This document shows, one piece after another, positions 1 to 11,333 of a stretch of DNA of 64,000 nucleotides (the stretch's first letter is position 1; each line of letters opens with the position of its first letter). The notes under the pieces are model-generated. The model did no database searches, was not told the origin of the DNA, and worked only from the letters and a program-made list of their open reading frames with translations. The position numbers were made by a program, and so were the translations under genes. The stretch covers positions 6,014,001 to 6,078,000 of the forward strand of contig NZ_CP087196.1 of the NCBI RefSeq assembly GCF_024749285.1. Reading direction: 5' to 3'. This stretch comes from Pseudomonas sp. B21-015. Its GTDB lineage: Bacteria > Pseudomonadota > Gammaproteobacteria > Pseudomonadales > Pseudomonadaceae.

Positions 1-1194
1 CGCACACTGGTCAACACCGATTTGCTGAACAACTCTGAAGCCATCAACACCGTGCTCAACCGCTTGCTGGAGATCAACACCCAGCAGGCCGACAACGCCA
101 ACCAGCAAGCCGCCGACCAGTACTCGTCAGCCTTCAACCTGGTAGTGACCCTGCTGGTGATCGCCACTGGCCTGACCCTGCTGTTCGCCTGGCTGCTGAC
201 CAACAGCATCACCAAACCCATCGCCAACGCCCTGAGCGCCGCCGAAGAAATCGCCGAAGGCAACCTGACGCGCCCGATCACGGTCGATGGCGAAGATGAA
301 GCCGGTCGTCTGCTCGCCGCGATGGCGAAGATGCAGGAAAAACTGCGCGACACCCTGCAACGTATTTCCGGTTCGGCCACGCAACTGGCGTCCGCCGCAG
401 AAGAGCTCAACAGCGTCACCGACGAAAGCGCCCGTGGCCTGACCCAGCAGAACAACGAAATCGAACAGGCCGCCACCGCCGTCAATGAAATGACCAGCGC
501 CGTGGAAGAAGTCGCCCGCAACGCCGTGAGCACCTCCGAAGCCTCGAAAAATGCCACCACCTCTGCCGGTGATGGTCGTGACCTGGTGCAGGAAACCGTC
601 AGCGCCATCGAACGCATGAGCGCCGACGTGCAGAGCACCGCTACCCTGATCGGCGATCTGGCCAACGAGTCGCGGGACATCGGCAAAGTGCTGGACGTGA
701 TCCGCGGCCTGGCCGACCAGACCAACCTGTTGGCGTTGAACGCCGCCATCGAAGCAGCCCGTGCCGGTGAAGCCGGTCGTGGTTTTGCGGTGGTCGCCGA
801 CGAAGTGCGTGCCCTGGCCCATCGCACCCAGCAATCGACCAGCGAAATCGAACGCATGATCGGCAGCATCCAGAGCGGCACCGAACACGCTGTGGATTCG
901 ATGCGCAACAGCACCGAGCGCGCCGAATCGACTTTGAACATCGCTCGCGGTGCCGGCCTGTCGCTGGACACCATCAACAGCGCCATCGTCGAAATCAACG
1001 AGCGTAACCTGGTGATCGCCAGCGCGGCCGAAGAACAGGCCCAGGTGGCCCGTGAAGTGGACCGCAATCTGGTGAACATTCGTGACCTGTCGGTGCAATC
1101 GGCCACTGGCGCCAACCAGACGAGTGCGGCCAGCAGCGAGCTGTCGCGCCTGGCGCTGGACCTGAACAACATGGTCGGGCGGTTTAGCCTGTAA
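1..1194 (+). CDS. Methyl-accepting chemotaxis protein, 3' part only
   Basis: The reading frame is open from base 1, so the start and the periplasmic sensor domain lie outside the window. What remains is the end of the periplasmic region, a second membrane segment (around [18 protein letters not shown], bases 135-190), a HAMP linker beginning [10 protein letters not shown], and a long cytoplasmic coiled coil. The highly conserved signalling tip, with [16 protein letters not shown] followed by [12 protein letters not shown], is present at about 724-810; this is the part of the family that contacts CheA and CheW. The gene ends without a C-terminal CheR/CheB tether pentapeptide; the last residues are VGRFSL. 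The ligand cannot be inferred because the sensor domain is missing. Confidence 0.95.
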   Translation, partial: RTLVNTDLLNNSEAINTVLNRLLEINTQQADNANQQAADQYSSAFNLVVTLLVIATGLTLLFAWLLTNSITKPIANALSAAEEIAEGNLTRPITVDGEDEAGRLLAAMAKMQEKLRDTLQRISGSATQLASAAEELNSVTDESARGLTQQNNEIEQAATAVNEMTSAVEEVARNAVSTSEASKNATTSAGDGRDLVQETVSAIERMSADVQSTATLIGDLANESRDIGKVLDVIRGLADQTNLLALNAAIEAARAGEAGRGFAVVADEVRALAHRTQQSTSEIERMIGSIQSGTEHAVDSMRNSTERAESTLNIARGAGLSLDTINSAIVEINERNLVIASAAEEQAQVAREVDRNLVNIRDLSVQSATGANQTSAASSELSRLALDLNNMVGRFSL

Positions 1195-1208
1195 CGGCTA
1201 CACCACCT

Positions 1209-1340
1209 CTGTGGCGAGGGAGCTTGCTCCCGCTCGGCTGCGAAGCAGTCGCAAATCGGTCCAAGCATTGAACCTGATGCAACGCAGCGCCGGTTTGGGG
1301 TCGCTACGCGACCCAGCGGGAGCAAGCTCCCTCGCCACAG
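1209..1340. repeat. REP doublet (REPIN), family A
   Basis: Two perfect 26-base inverted arms at 1209-1234 and 1315-1340 contain the core GGCGAGGGAGCTTGCTCCC. They enclose a spacer with a second small palindrome (GGTCGCTACGCGACC). The same arms recur at 63176-63311. This is the typical paired REP layout of fluorescens-group Pseudomonas, spread by RAYT transposases encoded elsewhere. Confidence 0.85.
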
Positions 1341-1389
1341 TGATCTCATCCAGCCGAAGCGGGTGTGGATGATCAGCGTTAAAAGCTTT

Positions 1390-1420
1390 TTGACAGCATC
1401 ACATTTCAACAGGTTAGAAT
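1390..1420 (+). promoter_or_regulatory. Candidate sigma-70 promoter of nhaP2
   Basis: A perfect -35 box TTGACA at 1390-1395 is followed 19 bases later by TAGAAT at 1415-1420. The spacer is slightly longer than the optimal 17. It lies about 60 bases upstream of the antiporter start and downstream of the REP doublet. Confidence 0.5.
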
Positions 1421-1481
1421 CGCTGGCACGCAGACTGCATGGTCAGTTTGTGCCCGCCTTTAGCTTTCTGGAGTACTGCCT

Positions 1482-3224
1482 TTGAATGCGACGACCATCA
1501 ACAGCCTGTTCTTGATCGGCGCGTTGCTGGTAGGTGCGAGCATTCTGGTGAGCTCACTTTCATCGCGCCTCGGTATCCCGATTCTGGTGATCATCCTCGC
1601 GGTGGGCATGTCGGCCGGTGTCGACGGTGCCGGTATTATTTTCGATAACTATCCAACGGCTTATCTGGTCGGCAACCTCGCCCTGGCAGTAATCCTGCTC
1701 GACGGTGGCTTGCGCACCCGGGTGGCGAGTTTCCGCGTGGCGTTGTGGCCGGCGCTGTCGCTGGCCACAGTCGGGGTGTTGATCACCACCGGGCTGACCG
1801 GGATGGCGGCGGCGTGGTTGTTCGACTTGAACATGATCCAGGGCCTGCTGATCGGCGCCATCGTTGGCTCCACCGATGCCGCGGCCGTGTTCTCGCTGCT
1901 GGGGGGCAAGGGCCTGAACGAACGGGTGAGCGCGAGCCTGGAGATCGAATCCGGCAGCAACGACCCGATGGCGGTGTTCCTTACCGTGACGCTGATCGAC
2001 ATGCTCGCCAGCGGCCAGACCGGCCTGCACTGGAGCCTGCTCGGGCATTTGGTGCGCGAGTTCGGCATCGGCGGTGTGATCGGTCTCGGTGGGGGTTGGC
2101 TACTGCTGCAACTGGTCAACCGTATCAACCTGGCCTCCGGCCTTTATCCGATTCTGATGATTGCCGGTGGCCTGGTGTTATTTGCCTTGACCAACGCCCT
2201 GCACGGTAGCGGCTTTTTGGCGGTGTACCTGTGTGGCCTGGTGATCGGCAACCGCCCGGTGCGAAGTCGCCACGGCATTTTGCATATGCTCGACGGCATG
2301 GCCTGGCTGGCACAGATCGGCATGTTCCTGGTGCTGGGGCTGTTGGTCACGCCCCATGACCTGCTGCCGATTGCTTTGCCGGCGCTGGGCCTGGCGCTGT
2401 GGATGATTCTGTTTGCTCGTCCGCTGTCAGTGCTGGTCGGCCTGTTGCCCTTCAAAGCGTTCCATGGCCGCGAAAAGGCGTTCATTTCCTGGGTTGGCCT
2501 GCGCGGTGCCGTACCGATCATTCTGGCGGTGTTCCCGCTGATGGCGGGGCTGCCCAACGCTCAGCTCTACTTCAATCTGGCGTTCTTTATCGTGCTCGTG
2601 TCGCTGCTGGTGCAAGGCACAAGCCTGCCCTGGGTTGCCAAGCTTTTAAAAGTGACCGTCCCGCCGGAGCCCTTGCCAATCTCTCGATCGGCGCTGGAAG
2701 TGCATGTCACCAGCGAGTGGGAGCTGTTCGTGTATCGCCTCGGTGCCGAGAAATGGTGCATTGGATCCCCCCTTCGCGAGCTGAAAATGCCCGAAGGCAC
2801 CCGTATCGCGGCCCTGTTTCGTGGCCAACAACTGCTCCATCCGTCGGGTAGTACGGTGCTCGAAGTCGATGATTTGCTCTGCGTGATCGGCCATGAACAC
2901 AACCTTCCAGCCCTCGGTAAACTCTTCAGTCAGGCACCGCAACGGGGGCTGGATTTGCGCTTCTTCGGCGACTTCGTGCTCGAAGGAGACGCCCAGCTGG
3001 GCGCGGTTGCTGCCCTGTACGGGTTGAAAGTCGAAGGCATCGATCCAAACATGTCCCTGGGCCACTTCATTGCCCAGAAAGTGGGCGGTGCCCCAGTCGT
3101 CGGTGACCAGGTGGAGTGGAACAACACCCTCTGGACCGTCGCGGTCATGGAAGGGAACAAGATCGGTAAAGTGGGCGTCAGATTCCCCGAAGGAAGTCGC
3201 CCCGGTCCCGGCTTGTTCCTCTAA
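1482..3224 (+). CDS. nhaP2: K+/H+ antiporter, NhaP2 (CvrA) type
   Basis: This 580-residue inner-membrane protein belongs to the CPA1 family of cation/proton antiporters. About twelve hydrophobic segments fill residues 1-390. They include the [14 protein letters not shown] region and the [13 protein letters not shown] segment, which carries the conserved acidic residues of ion exchange. The last ~190 residues are cytoplasmic and resemble the TrkA-C plus C-terminal regulatory domains of NhaP2/CvrA, which exports K+ in exchange for protons. The start is TTG at 1482, preceded by CTGGAG at 1468-1473; a nearby ATG at 1486 is out of frame. mscK begins 33 bases after the stop, so the two are probably cotranscribed and both serve K+/osmotic balance. 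Confidence 0.9.
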   Translation: MNATTINSLFLIGALLVGASILVSSLSSRLGIPILVIILAVGMSAGVDGAGIIFDNYPTAYLVGNLALAVILLDGGLRTRVASFRVALWPALSLATVGVLITTGLTGMAAAWLFDLNMIQGLLIGAIVGSTDAAAVFSLLGGKGLNERVSASLEIESGSNDPMAVFLTVTLIDMLASGQTGLHWSLLGHLVREFGIGGVIGLGGGWLLLQLVNRINLASGLYPILMIAGGLVLFALTNALHGSGFLAVYLCGLVIGNRPVRSRHGILHMLDGMAWLAQIGMFLVLGLLVTPHDLLPIALPALGLALWMILFARPLSVLVGLLPFKAFHGREKAFISWVGLRGAVPIILAVFPLMAGLPNAQLYFNLAFFIVLVSLLVQGTSLPWVAKLLKVTVPPEPLPISRSALEVHVTSEWELFVYRLGAEKWCIGSPLRELKMPEGTRIAALFRGQQLLHPSGSTVLEVDDLLCVIGHEHNLPALGKLFSQAPQRGLDLRFFGDFVLEGDAQLGAVAALYGLKVEGIDPNMSLGHFIAQKVGGAPVVGDQVEWNNTLWTVAVMEGNKIGKVGVRFPEGSRPGPGLFL

Positions 3225-3257
3225 ACTCCATTCTTCATCTCGTTTCGATCGGTCTCT

Positions 3258-6200
3258 ATGTCAACTCTGCGCACCTTTTTCATCATGGCCCTGCTGGGCT
3301 TGAGCCTTTCCATCAACACGCTGCAAGCCGCCGAACCGCCGTCCAGCGAAGCCGTGCAGGCGAGCCTGAACAAGATCGCCGACCGCAAACTGCCGGAAGC
3401 CGACCAGAAAACCCTGCAAACCATCCTGCAGAGCACGCTCACCCAGCTCAACAACCTGCGCGATTACGATCAGAAGCTGATCGATCTCAAGCAGCAGTTG
3501 GCCAACGCTCCGAAGCAGAACATCGAGAACCAGCGCGAACTGACCCGCCTCAAGGCCACCAAAGTGGTGCCGGTGGGGCAACGCTATACCAAAGAGACGA
3601 TTCAGCAGCTCGAACAACTGTTGACCGAACGCGCCACCCAGCAAAGCGATCTGCAGAAAGCCCTGGCCGAAGCGAACAGCCTGATCATCACCGCCCAGAC
3701 CCGCCCCGAGCGCGCCCAGGCCGAGATCTCTGCCAGTCAGACGCGTATCCAGCAGATCAATAACACCCTCAAGCTCGGCAAGGACAGCGGCAAGACCTTG
3801 ACCCCTGAGCAGCGCGATCAGCTCAATGCTGAACTCGCGGCACTGAACGCCTTGATCCCGTTGCGTCGCCAGGAACTGGCCGGCAACAGCCTGTTGCAGG
3901 ACCTGGGCAACAGCCAGCACGACTTGCTGTCGGAAAAATCCGATCGCCTGGATCAGGAGATCCAGGACCTGCAAACCCTGATCAACCAGAAACGCCTGGC
4001 CCAGTCGCAAGAGACAGTGACCCAACAGTCCATCGAAGCGCAGAAGGCCGGCGGCAGCAGCCTGCTGGCCACCGAAAGCGCGGCCAACCTGAAGCTCTCG
4101 GACTACCTGCTCAAAAGCACCGACCGCCTCAATGAAGTCACCCAACAGAACCTGCAGACCAAGCAGCAACTGGACAGCGTGACCCAGAGCGATTCGGCAC
4201 TGGACGAACAGATCAACGTACTCAAGGGCAGCCTGCTGCTCTCCAAGATTCTCTACAAACAGAAACAGGCTCTGCCGCGTCTCAGGCTCGACCGCGACCT
4301 GGCCGACCAGATTGCCGACATTCGCCTGTATCAGTTCGAAGTCAGTCAGCAACGGGAACTGCTCAGCAACCCGATCACCTATGTCGACAACCTGCTGGCA
4401 ACTCAACCACCCGAGCAAGTCACCCCGCAACTGCGCAAGAGCCTGCTGGAACTGGCCACCACCCGCGCGGACCTGTTGGAGCGTTTGAATCGCGAACTGA
4501 GCGCGGTGCTCAACGAATCCATCACCCTGCAACTCAACCAGAAGCAACTGCTCAGCACCGCACAAAGTCTGCGGGCGACCCTCGACGAGCAAATGTTCTG
4601 GATTCCCAGCAACAAGCCGCTGGATTTTGAGTGGATGCACGGCGTGCCGGATCGCCTGCAACGCCAGGTTACCACCTTGCCGTGGGCCTCAAGCCTGAGC
4701 GAACTGACCGATGGCCTGACGCAGCGGCCGCTGCTGTTCCTGCCACTGGCCTTGCTGATCGGGGCTCTGCTATGGCGCCGCAAGAATCTCTATGCCCGCC
4801 TGAACAAAGTTCACCAGGACATCGGCCATTTCAAGCGCGACAGCCAGTGGCACACACCGCAAGCGATTCTGATCAATATCCTGCTGGCGATGCCGGTCTC
4901 TCTGGGTCTGGCCTTGTGCGGCCTGGCTTTGCAGATCGACGCCCGAGGGCAGAACACGAACATGGGTGCGGCGCTGCTGCAAATGGCCCAGGCCTGGCTG
5001 GTGTTCTACACCGCCTACCGCATCCTCGCGCCGGGCGGCGTGGCCGAACTGCATTTCCGCTGGGAAAAACCTCAGGTCGAGTTCCTTCAGGGCTGGATTC
5101 GCCGACTCGGGCTGGTGGTGATGGCCCTGGTGACCGTGGTGGCCGTTGCTGAACTGCAACCGGCGGCGCTGGCCGATGACGTGCTCGGCATGCCGGTGGT
5201 GCTGACTTGCTACGCCTTGATGGCCTGGCTGCTCAGCCGTCTGCTGATCAGCAGCCCGACCCACGAAAACGCCTCGCTGTTCCGCAAGGCCGTGGGAGTG
5301 CTGTTCACCGTCCTGCCGATCGCATTGTTCGTCGCCGTGTGCTTTGGCTACTACTACACCGCGCTGAAACTCAGTGACCGATTGATCAACACGCTGTACT
5401 TGCTGATGTTCTGGCTGGTGATCGAAGCGACCTTCGTGCGCGGCCTCAGCGTTGCGGCACGGCGCCTGGCCTATCAGCGCGCCCTGGCCAAACGCCAGGC
5501 AGCGAAAGAGGCCGGCGACGGCGAAGCGGTGATCGAAGAACCGACCCTGGACATCGAGAAGGTCAACGAGCAATCCCTGCGACTGATCCGTCTGGCCCTG
5601 CTCGGCGGTTTCATCGCTGCGCTGTATTGGGTCTGGTCGGACCTGATTTCGGTGTTCTCGTACCTGGACAACATCACCCTCTACGAATACACCAGCGGCA
5701 CCGGCGCCAACATGAGCATGGTGCCGATCAGCATCGGCGACATGCTCGGCGCGCTGATCATCATCGGCATCACCTTTGCGCTGGCGCGCAACCTGCCAGG
5801 CCTGCTCGAAGTGTTTGTGCTGTCGAAGCTGAACCTGGCCCAGGGCAGCTCCTATGCCACGACCACGTTGCTGTCCTATGTGATCGCCGGCGTCGGTTTC
5901 GTCTCGACCCTGTCCACGCTCGGCGTTAGCTGGGACAAGTTGCAATGGCTGGTGGCGGCGCTGTCGGTCGGTCTCGGTTTCGGAATGCAGGAGATCTTCG
6001 CCAACTTCATCTCCGGGATCATGATCCTGTTCGAACGCCCGGTACGGATCGGCGACACCATCACCATCGGCAACCTGTCGGGCACGGTGAGCAAGATCCG
6101 CATCCGCGCGACGACCATCACCGACTTCGACCGCAAGGACATCATCGTCCCGAACAAAACGTTCATCACCGGGCAACTGATCAACTGGTCCCTGACCGAC

Positions 6201-6608
6201 ACCATCACCCGGGTGACCCTCAAACTCGGCGTCGATTACGGCTCGGACCTGGACCTGGTGAAAGAGCTGCTGCTCAAGGCTGCCCGGGATAACCCGCGCG
6301 TGCTGAAGGACCCGGAACCCCACGTGTACTTCCTGAACTTCGGCGAAAGCACCCTCGACCATGAGTTGCGCATGCATGTGCGCGATCTTGGCGACCGCAA
6401 CCCGGTACTTGATGAGGTCAACCGCTTTATCAATCGCGAGTTCAAGAAGCAGAAGATCAACATCTCGTTCCGGCAAATGGAGGTCTATCTCAAGAACCTT
6501 CACGGCCAGGAGTACAAGATGGTGCCGGTCGAGCCGGAAACCAAAACCATCGTGCCGCTGCCCGATGGCAATCCGCGGCGGGAGCCGCCGCCTGTCGAAC
6601 TCGACTAA
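3258..6608 (+). CDS. mscK: Mechanosensitive channel MscK (KefA family)
   Basis: The protein has 1116 residues, matching the large MscK channels (about 1120 in E. coli) rather than small MscS. An N-terminal signal peptide ends near LQAAEPP. About 450 residues of Gln- and Leu-rich periplasmic coiled coil follow, then some eight membrane segments and a C-terminal MscS domain. That domain holds the pore-lining helix region (LQWLVAALSVGLGFGMQEIFANFISG) and the beta domain (GDTITIGNLSGTVSKI). MscK opens under membrane tension to release solutes during osmotic downshock and is modulated by K+, which fits its position behind the K+ antiporter. Codon use matches the neighbours. Confidence 0.92.
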   Translation: MSTLRTFFIMALLGLSLSINTLQAAEPPSSEAVQASLNKIADRKLPEADQKTLQTILQSTLTQLNNLRDYDQKLIDLKQQLANAPKQNIENQRELTRLKATKVVPVGQRYTKETIQQLEQLLTERATQQSDLQKALAEANSLIITAQTRPERAQAEISASQTRIQQINNTLKLGKDSGKTLTPEQRDQLNAELAALNALIPLRRQELAGNSLLQDLGNSQHDLLSEKSDRLDQEIQDLQTLINQKRLAQSQETVTQQSIEAQKAGGSSLLATESAANLKLSDYLLKSTDRLNEVTQQNLQTKQQLDSVTQSDSALDEQINVLKGSLLLSKILYKQKQALPRLRLDRDLADQIADIRLYQFEVSQQRELLSNPITYVDNLLATQPPEQVTPQLRKSLLELATTRADLLERLNRELSAVLNESITLQLNQKQLLSTAQSLRATLDEQMFWIPSNKPLDFEWMHGVPDRLQRQVTTLPWASSLSELTDGLTQRPLLFLPLALLIGALLWRRKNLYARLNKVHQDIGHFKRDSQWHTPQAILINILLAMPVSLGLALCGLALQIDARGQNTNMGAALLQMAQAWLVFYTAYRILAPGGVAELHFRWEKPQVEFLQGWIRRLGLVVMALVTVVAVAELQPAALADDVLGMPVVLTCYALMAWLLSRLLISSPTHENASLFRKAVGVLFTVLPIALFVAVCFGYYYTALKLSDRLINTLYLLMFWLVIEATFVRGLSVAARRLAYQRALAKRQAAKEAGDGEAVIEEPTLDIEKVNEQSLRLIRLALLGGFIAALYWVWSDLISVFSYLDNITLYEYTSGTGANMSMVPISIGDMLGALIIIGITFALARNLPGLLEVFVLSKLNLAQGSSYATTTLLSYVIAGVGFVSTLSTLGVSWDKLQWLVAALSVGLGFGMQEIFANFISGIMILFERPVRIGDTITIGNLSGTVSKIRIRATTITDFDRKDIIVPNKTFITGQLINWSLTDTITRVTLKLGVDYGSDLDLVKELLLKAARDNPRVLKDPEPHVYFLNFGESTLDHELRMHVRDLGDRNPVLDEVNRFINREFKKQKINISFRQMEVYLKNLHGQEYKMVPVEPETKTIVPLPDGNPRREPPPVELD

Positions 6609-6623
6609 GCGCTCTATCCCTAG

Positions 6624-8120
<1,497 letters not shown>

Positions 8121-8234
8121 GTGGGAAGGCCCTCTTCGCAATCGAAGAAGATAATGGTCTAAAACCTGTCGCCTTGATAAAGACCACCTTCGACTCCAGA
8201 TCAGTTTCATAGACTGCCCAACTGAGAGCCAATC

Positions 8235-8669
8235 ATGACCGAACCACTGCTCATCCCCTGCCCCCACTGCAACGGCCTCAACCGCATCCCCGCCGAACGC
8301 CTCAACGACCATCCAAAATGCGGCCGCTGCAAGGCCGAGGTCTTGCTGAACAAACCGTTCGAATTGAAGCAAGGCGATTACGCCAGTCAGATCAAGGGTG
8401 ACCTGCCGTTGCTGGTGGATGTGTGGGCGGACTGGTGCGGACCGTGCAAGTCGTTTGCGCCGGTGTTCGAGCAGGCGGCGGGGCAATTGGCGGGCAAGTG
8501 TCGGCTGGCCAAGCTGGACAGCGAGGCGAATCAACAGTTGTCGGCGCAGCTGGGGATTCGCTCGATCCCGAGCCTGATTCTGTTCAAGAACGGTCGGGAA
8601 GTGGCTCGCCAGAGCGGGGCCTTCCCGTTACCGCAGTTGATGAGCTGGTTGCGCAGTCAGGGGATCTGA
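8235..8669 (+). CDS. trxC: Thioredoxin 2 (TrxC)
   Basis: This 144-residue protein has the TrxC layout: an N-terminal zinc-binding segment with two Cys-X2-Cys pairs (CPHC and CGRC, residues ~10-35), then a thioredoxin fold with active site WADWCGPCK. TrxC reduces protein disulfides in the cytoplasm and in enterobacteria belongs to the oxidative-stress response. The start ATG has GAGAGCC upstream. A 114-base gap separates it from selO, so it may have its own promoter. It converges with the ParA-like gene, with 21 bases between the stops. Confidence 0.94.
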   Translation: MTEPLLIPCPHCNGLNRIPAERLNDHPKCGRCKAEVLLNKPFELKQGDYASQIKGDLPLLVDVWADWCGPCKSFAPVFEQAAGQLAGKCRLAKLDSEANQQLSAQLGIRSIPSLILFKNGREVARQSGAFPLPQLMSWLRSQGI

Positions 8670-8690
8670 AGCCCCTTCAACAACAGCGAC

Positions 8691-9461
8691 TCAGGTATTT
8701 TCCAGCAGGTTATGCAGGTCGACGAATTGCTGGGTCAGTTTGTGCCGCGGGTCGAGGTGGATCAGCGGCGTGTTGGCCTGATGGGATTCGCGCATGCGCA
8801 CCGAACTGGCCAGATACACCGGCAGTACCGGCAGGCCTTCGGCGATCAGCTCGTCGAGGATTTGCTGGGGCAGGCTGGCGCGAGCCTGGAACTGGTTGAC
8901 GACAATGCCTTCGACTTCCAGCCCTTCATTGTGGTCGTCCTTCAACTCTGCGATTTCCGCCAGCAGACCGTACAGTGCCTGACGCGAGAAGCTGTCGCAG
9001 TCGAAGGGAATCAGCACACGGTCAGCGGCGATCAAGGCCGAGACGGCATAGAAATTCAGCGCTGGCGGGGTGTCGAGGTAGATCCGGTCGTAATCACCGT
9101 CCAGCTCCTCGAGCAATTTACGCAGCTTGTTGATCTTGTGTTTGGCCTCAAGCTTGGGCTGCAAGTCTGCCAGCTCGGCGGTGGCAGTGATGACGTGAAG
9201 GTTGTCGAACGGAGTTTCGTAGATGTCGACCTGACCTTTCTTCGAGAACGGCCCGGAGGACAGGGTCTGCTTGAAGAAGTCGGCGATACCCATCGGGATA
9301 TCGTCACCGGTGAGCCCCGTCAGGTACTGAGTGGAGTTGGCCTGGGCATCGAGATCCACCAACAGCGTGCGATAGCCTTCGCTGGCGCTGACCGCCGCCA
9401 GATTGCAGGCAATACTTGATTTGCCCACGCCACCTTTCTGATTGAACACCACGCGCCGCAT
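8691..9461 (-). CDS. ParA/MinD-like ATPase without a ParB partner
   Basis: This 256-residue protein starts MRRVVFNQKGGVGKSS, the deviant Walker A box (KGGVGKS) of the ParA/MinD family. A Walker A' aspartate follows in LLVDLDAQANST and a Walker B-like YLDTPPAL later. ParA ATPases bind DNA nonspecifically and move or position cargo. I chose ATG at 9461 because GGAGG lies seven bases upstream; an extension to 9482 would place the ribosome site inside the gene. No parB-like gene or parS cluster is adjacent, so this is an orphan ParA of unknown cargo. Similar chromosomal orphans occur in many pseudomonads. Confidence 0.85.
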   Translation of the reverse strand: MRRVVFNQKGGVGKSSIACNLAAVSASEGYRTLLVDLDAQANSTQYLTGLTGDDIPMGIADFFKQTLSSGPFSKKGQVDIYETPFDNLHVITATAELADLQPKLEAKHKINKLRKLLEELDGDYDRIYLDTPPALNFYAVSALIAADRVLIPFDCDSFSRQALYGLLAEIAELKDDHNEGLEVEGIVVNQFQARASLPQQILDELIAEGLPVLPVYLASSVRMRESHQANTPLIHLDPRHKLTQQFVDLHNLLENT

Positions 9462-9819
9462 GTCAAAACCTCCGTGTATCAAAGAATGACCGAGTGTAGT
9501 AGTCCATAACGCTGCTTAGCTACCTCGCCAGCATCTAGACTACACAGTCATTAGCAAATCTCCGGCTGAAGAAGCTGCCAATTCGTTCATCGACAGCCAA
9601 TAGCGCCGACAGACATGCCCGCTGCACTGTGGATAATGGCCAAACGACAGCTTTTTTCGCGAACCAGACGGTACATTTCGTTGCGCAAAATGTAACCAGT
9701 ATTTGCTACACGCCCGCAGCACCGGGATAATGCGCGCCACTCGGCGCTAAGCGCCACGTCAGGTCAGCCGCGGTTCTTGCGACTCACCGCGTTAAAGGAA
9801 GCCCGCAGGGGCGGGATGA
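9462..9819. other. Intergenic region ahead of the aryl polyene operon
   Basis: This 358-base gap separates the divergent parA-like gene and the first APE gene, so it should hold promoters for both. A 66-codon minus-strand frame (9540-9740, GTG start) has no recognisable family and no good ribosome site, so I do not call it. The clearest signal is the inverted repeat at 9672-9694, listed separately. Confidence 0.6.
9672..9694. promoter_or_regulatory. Candidate operator, inverted repeat upstream of APE genes
   Basis: Arms TACATTT (9672-9678) and AAATGTA (9688-9694) are perfect inverted repeats spaced by nine bases, and the centre contains the self-complementary TTGCGCAA. The site is 126 bases upstream of the first APE start, a plausible position for a transcription factor controlling the operon. 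No regulator gene is next to it, so the binding protein is unknown. Confidence 0.4.
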
Positions 9820-10545
9820 ATGTCTGTGATCAACTTCAACATCGCCCAATGGCGCGCTTGGGCCCCTGGGCTTGAAAGCGTGGATGATTGGCAGGCCTGG
9901 AGCCGACAACCGGTCGTGCTCGAGCCCAGCGATGCCGCCCCGGATGTGTCGTTTCTGCCGGCCATGCAGCGTCGGCGACTCAGCCGTCTGGCGCGGATGG
10001 CGTTCAGTGTCGGCTGGCCCTTGGCCGATGGTCATCCGGATTTACCGTTGGTCTCTATTTCCCGCCACGGCGAAACCCCGCGCACCTTCGAAATTCTCAG
10101 CGATCTGGCGACCGACCAACCGTTGTCGCCCACCCAGTTCAGCCTGTCGGTACACAACGCGGTGATCGGCCTGTGGTCGATCATGCGCGGCGAAACCAGC
10201 GAAATGACCGCCCTCGCCGCGGCCGGCGATGGCCTTGAACACGGCATGCTGGAGGCGGCGGCACTGCTTGCCGAAGGCGCGCCTGCGGTGCTGCTGGTGG
10301 TGACCGAAGAGCAACCGCCCGCTGTCTATTCGACCTGGATCGACGACGTGCCATTCCCTTACGCGGTCGGCCTGTTGATCACCCCCGGTAATCAGTGGCA
10401 GTTATCGCTGAACAGCGCCCCCCACGCGTTGTCCAAAGCCCGCTGGCCCCATGCCCTGAATCTGTTACGCACCCTGCTCGGTCAGCAGACTACCTGCCAA
10501 CATGCCTGGAAAAATCGTGTATGGACCTGGCAACGCAACCTGTAA
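9820..10545 (+). CDS. apeC: Ketosynthase-like chain length factor of the APE pathway (ApeC-like)
   Basis: This 241-residue protein resembles the short family of isolated beta-ketoacyl-synthase N-terminal domains (Pfam Ketoacyl-synt_2). It shows the QRRRLSRLARMAFSVGWPL signature and a following SLSVHNAVIGLWS segment, but no active-site Cys motif and no His-His second half. In characterised aryl polyene systems a protein of this position pairs with a full ketosynthase as chain length factor. That role is inferred from family and order. It is the first gene of the operon; the next gene starts 25 bases before its end, in another frame. The ape letter follows the order of the Xenorhabdus cluster as I recall it. 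Confidence 0.75.
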   Translation: MSVINFNIAQWRAWAPGLESVDDWQAWSRQPVVLEPSDAAPDVSFLPAMQRRRLSRLARMAFSVGWPLADGHPDLPLVSISRHGETPRTFEILSDLATDQPLSPTQFSLSVHNAVIGLWSIMRGETSEMTALAAAGDGLEHGMLEAAALLAEGAPAVLLVVTEEQPPAVYSTWIDDVPFPYAVGLLITPGNQWQLSLNSAPHALSKARWPHALNLLRTLLGQQTTCQHAWKNRVWTWQRNL

Positions 10546-11333
10546 CCGATAAAAACCGCGACGCCTACTACTGGCGCCTGCTGGCCACCGCCGCGAGCTT
10601 TACCCTGTTCGGGTTGGGCGGGCTATGCCTGCGACTGGTGGTGTTCCCACTGTTGAGCTGCCTGCCGGGAGACGCCCAGGCCCATCGTCAGCGTGCACGA
10701 CAGACGGTCAGCCGGTGTTTCTGGTTTTTCATTCGGTTCATGGCTCGCAGTGGCGTGCTGACTTATGACATTCAAGGGGCGGAAAAGCTCGGACGGCCAG
10801 GCCAGATGATCGTCGCCAACCACCCCTCGCTGATCGATGTGGTGTTCCTGATCGGCCTTGTGCGCCATGCCAACTGCGTGGTCAAGAAAAGCCTCTGGGA
10901 AAACCCGTTCACCCGCGGTCCGCTGCGCTGTACCGAGTACATCAGCAACGATGGCAGCATGGACATGCTCGACGCCGCTGCCGACGCGCTGAAAAGCGGT
11001 CAGACCCTGATCATCTTTCCCGAGGGCACCCGCACCCAACCCGGCAAATCGCCGGCCTTTCATCGGGGGGGCGCGGCAATCGCCCTGCGCGGTGCGAGAA
11101 TCCTCACCCCGGTGATCATCAAGGTCAACCCGACCACATTGACCAAGGCCGAACCCTGGTATCGAATCCCCAAACGCCGCGTGCACTTCAGTTTCCGCGT
11201 CGGGGCCGATATAGATCCACAGGCCTTCGCTACGCAGGGGCCTGCGCCCCAAGCCTCGCGCAAGCTCAATGATTATTTGCACCATTACTTTATTAAGGAG
11301 CTCGCCGAAGATGAGCGAACTGCACACCAATAG
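10521..11333 (+). CDS. apeD: 1-acyl-glycerol-3-phosphate acyltransferase-like protein (ApeD-like)
   Basis: This 270-residue PlsC/LPLAT-family acyltransferase has an N-terminal membrane segment. It carries the acyl-transfer motif NHPSLIDVVFL (the His-X4-Asp box) and FPEGTRTQPG, the acceptor-binding motif. Members move acyl groups from ACP or CoA to a hydroxyl. Here it probably helps attach the polyene or a fatty acid to a glycerol- or sugar-based lipid anchor. I chose ATG at 10521 because a longer frame from 10395 runs over the preceding gene and adds 42 residues without family similarity. It overlaps the ACP gene by 23 bases. Confidence 0.82.
   Translation: MDLATQPVTDKNRDAYYWRLLATAASFTLFGLGGLCLRLVVFPLLSCLPGDAQAHRQRARQTVSRCFWFFIRFMARSGVLTYDIQGAEKLGRPGQMIVANHPSLIDVVFLIGLVRHANCVVKKSLWENPFTRGPLRCTEYISNDGSMDMLDAAADALKSGQTLIIFPEGTRTQPGKSPAFHRGGAAIALRGARILTPVIIKVNPTTLTKAEPWYRIPKRRVHFSFRVGADIDPQAFATQGPAPQASRKLNDYLHHYFIKELAEDERTAHQ

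Noticed and set aside
9540..9740. A 66-codon minus-strand gene between parA-like and APE genes
   Set aside because: GTG start without a ribosome site, no recognisable family, and it covers the candidate operator.
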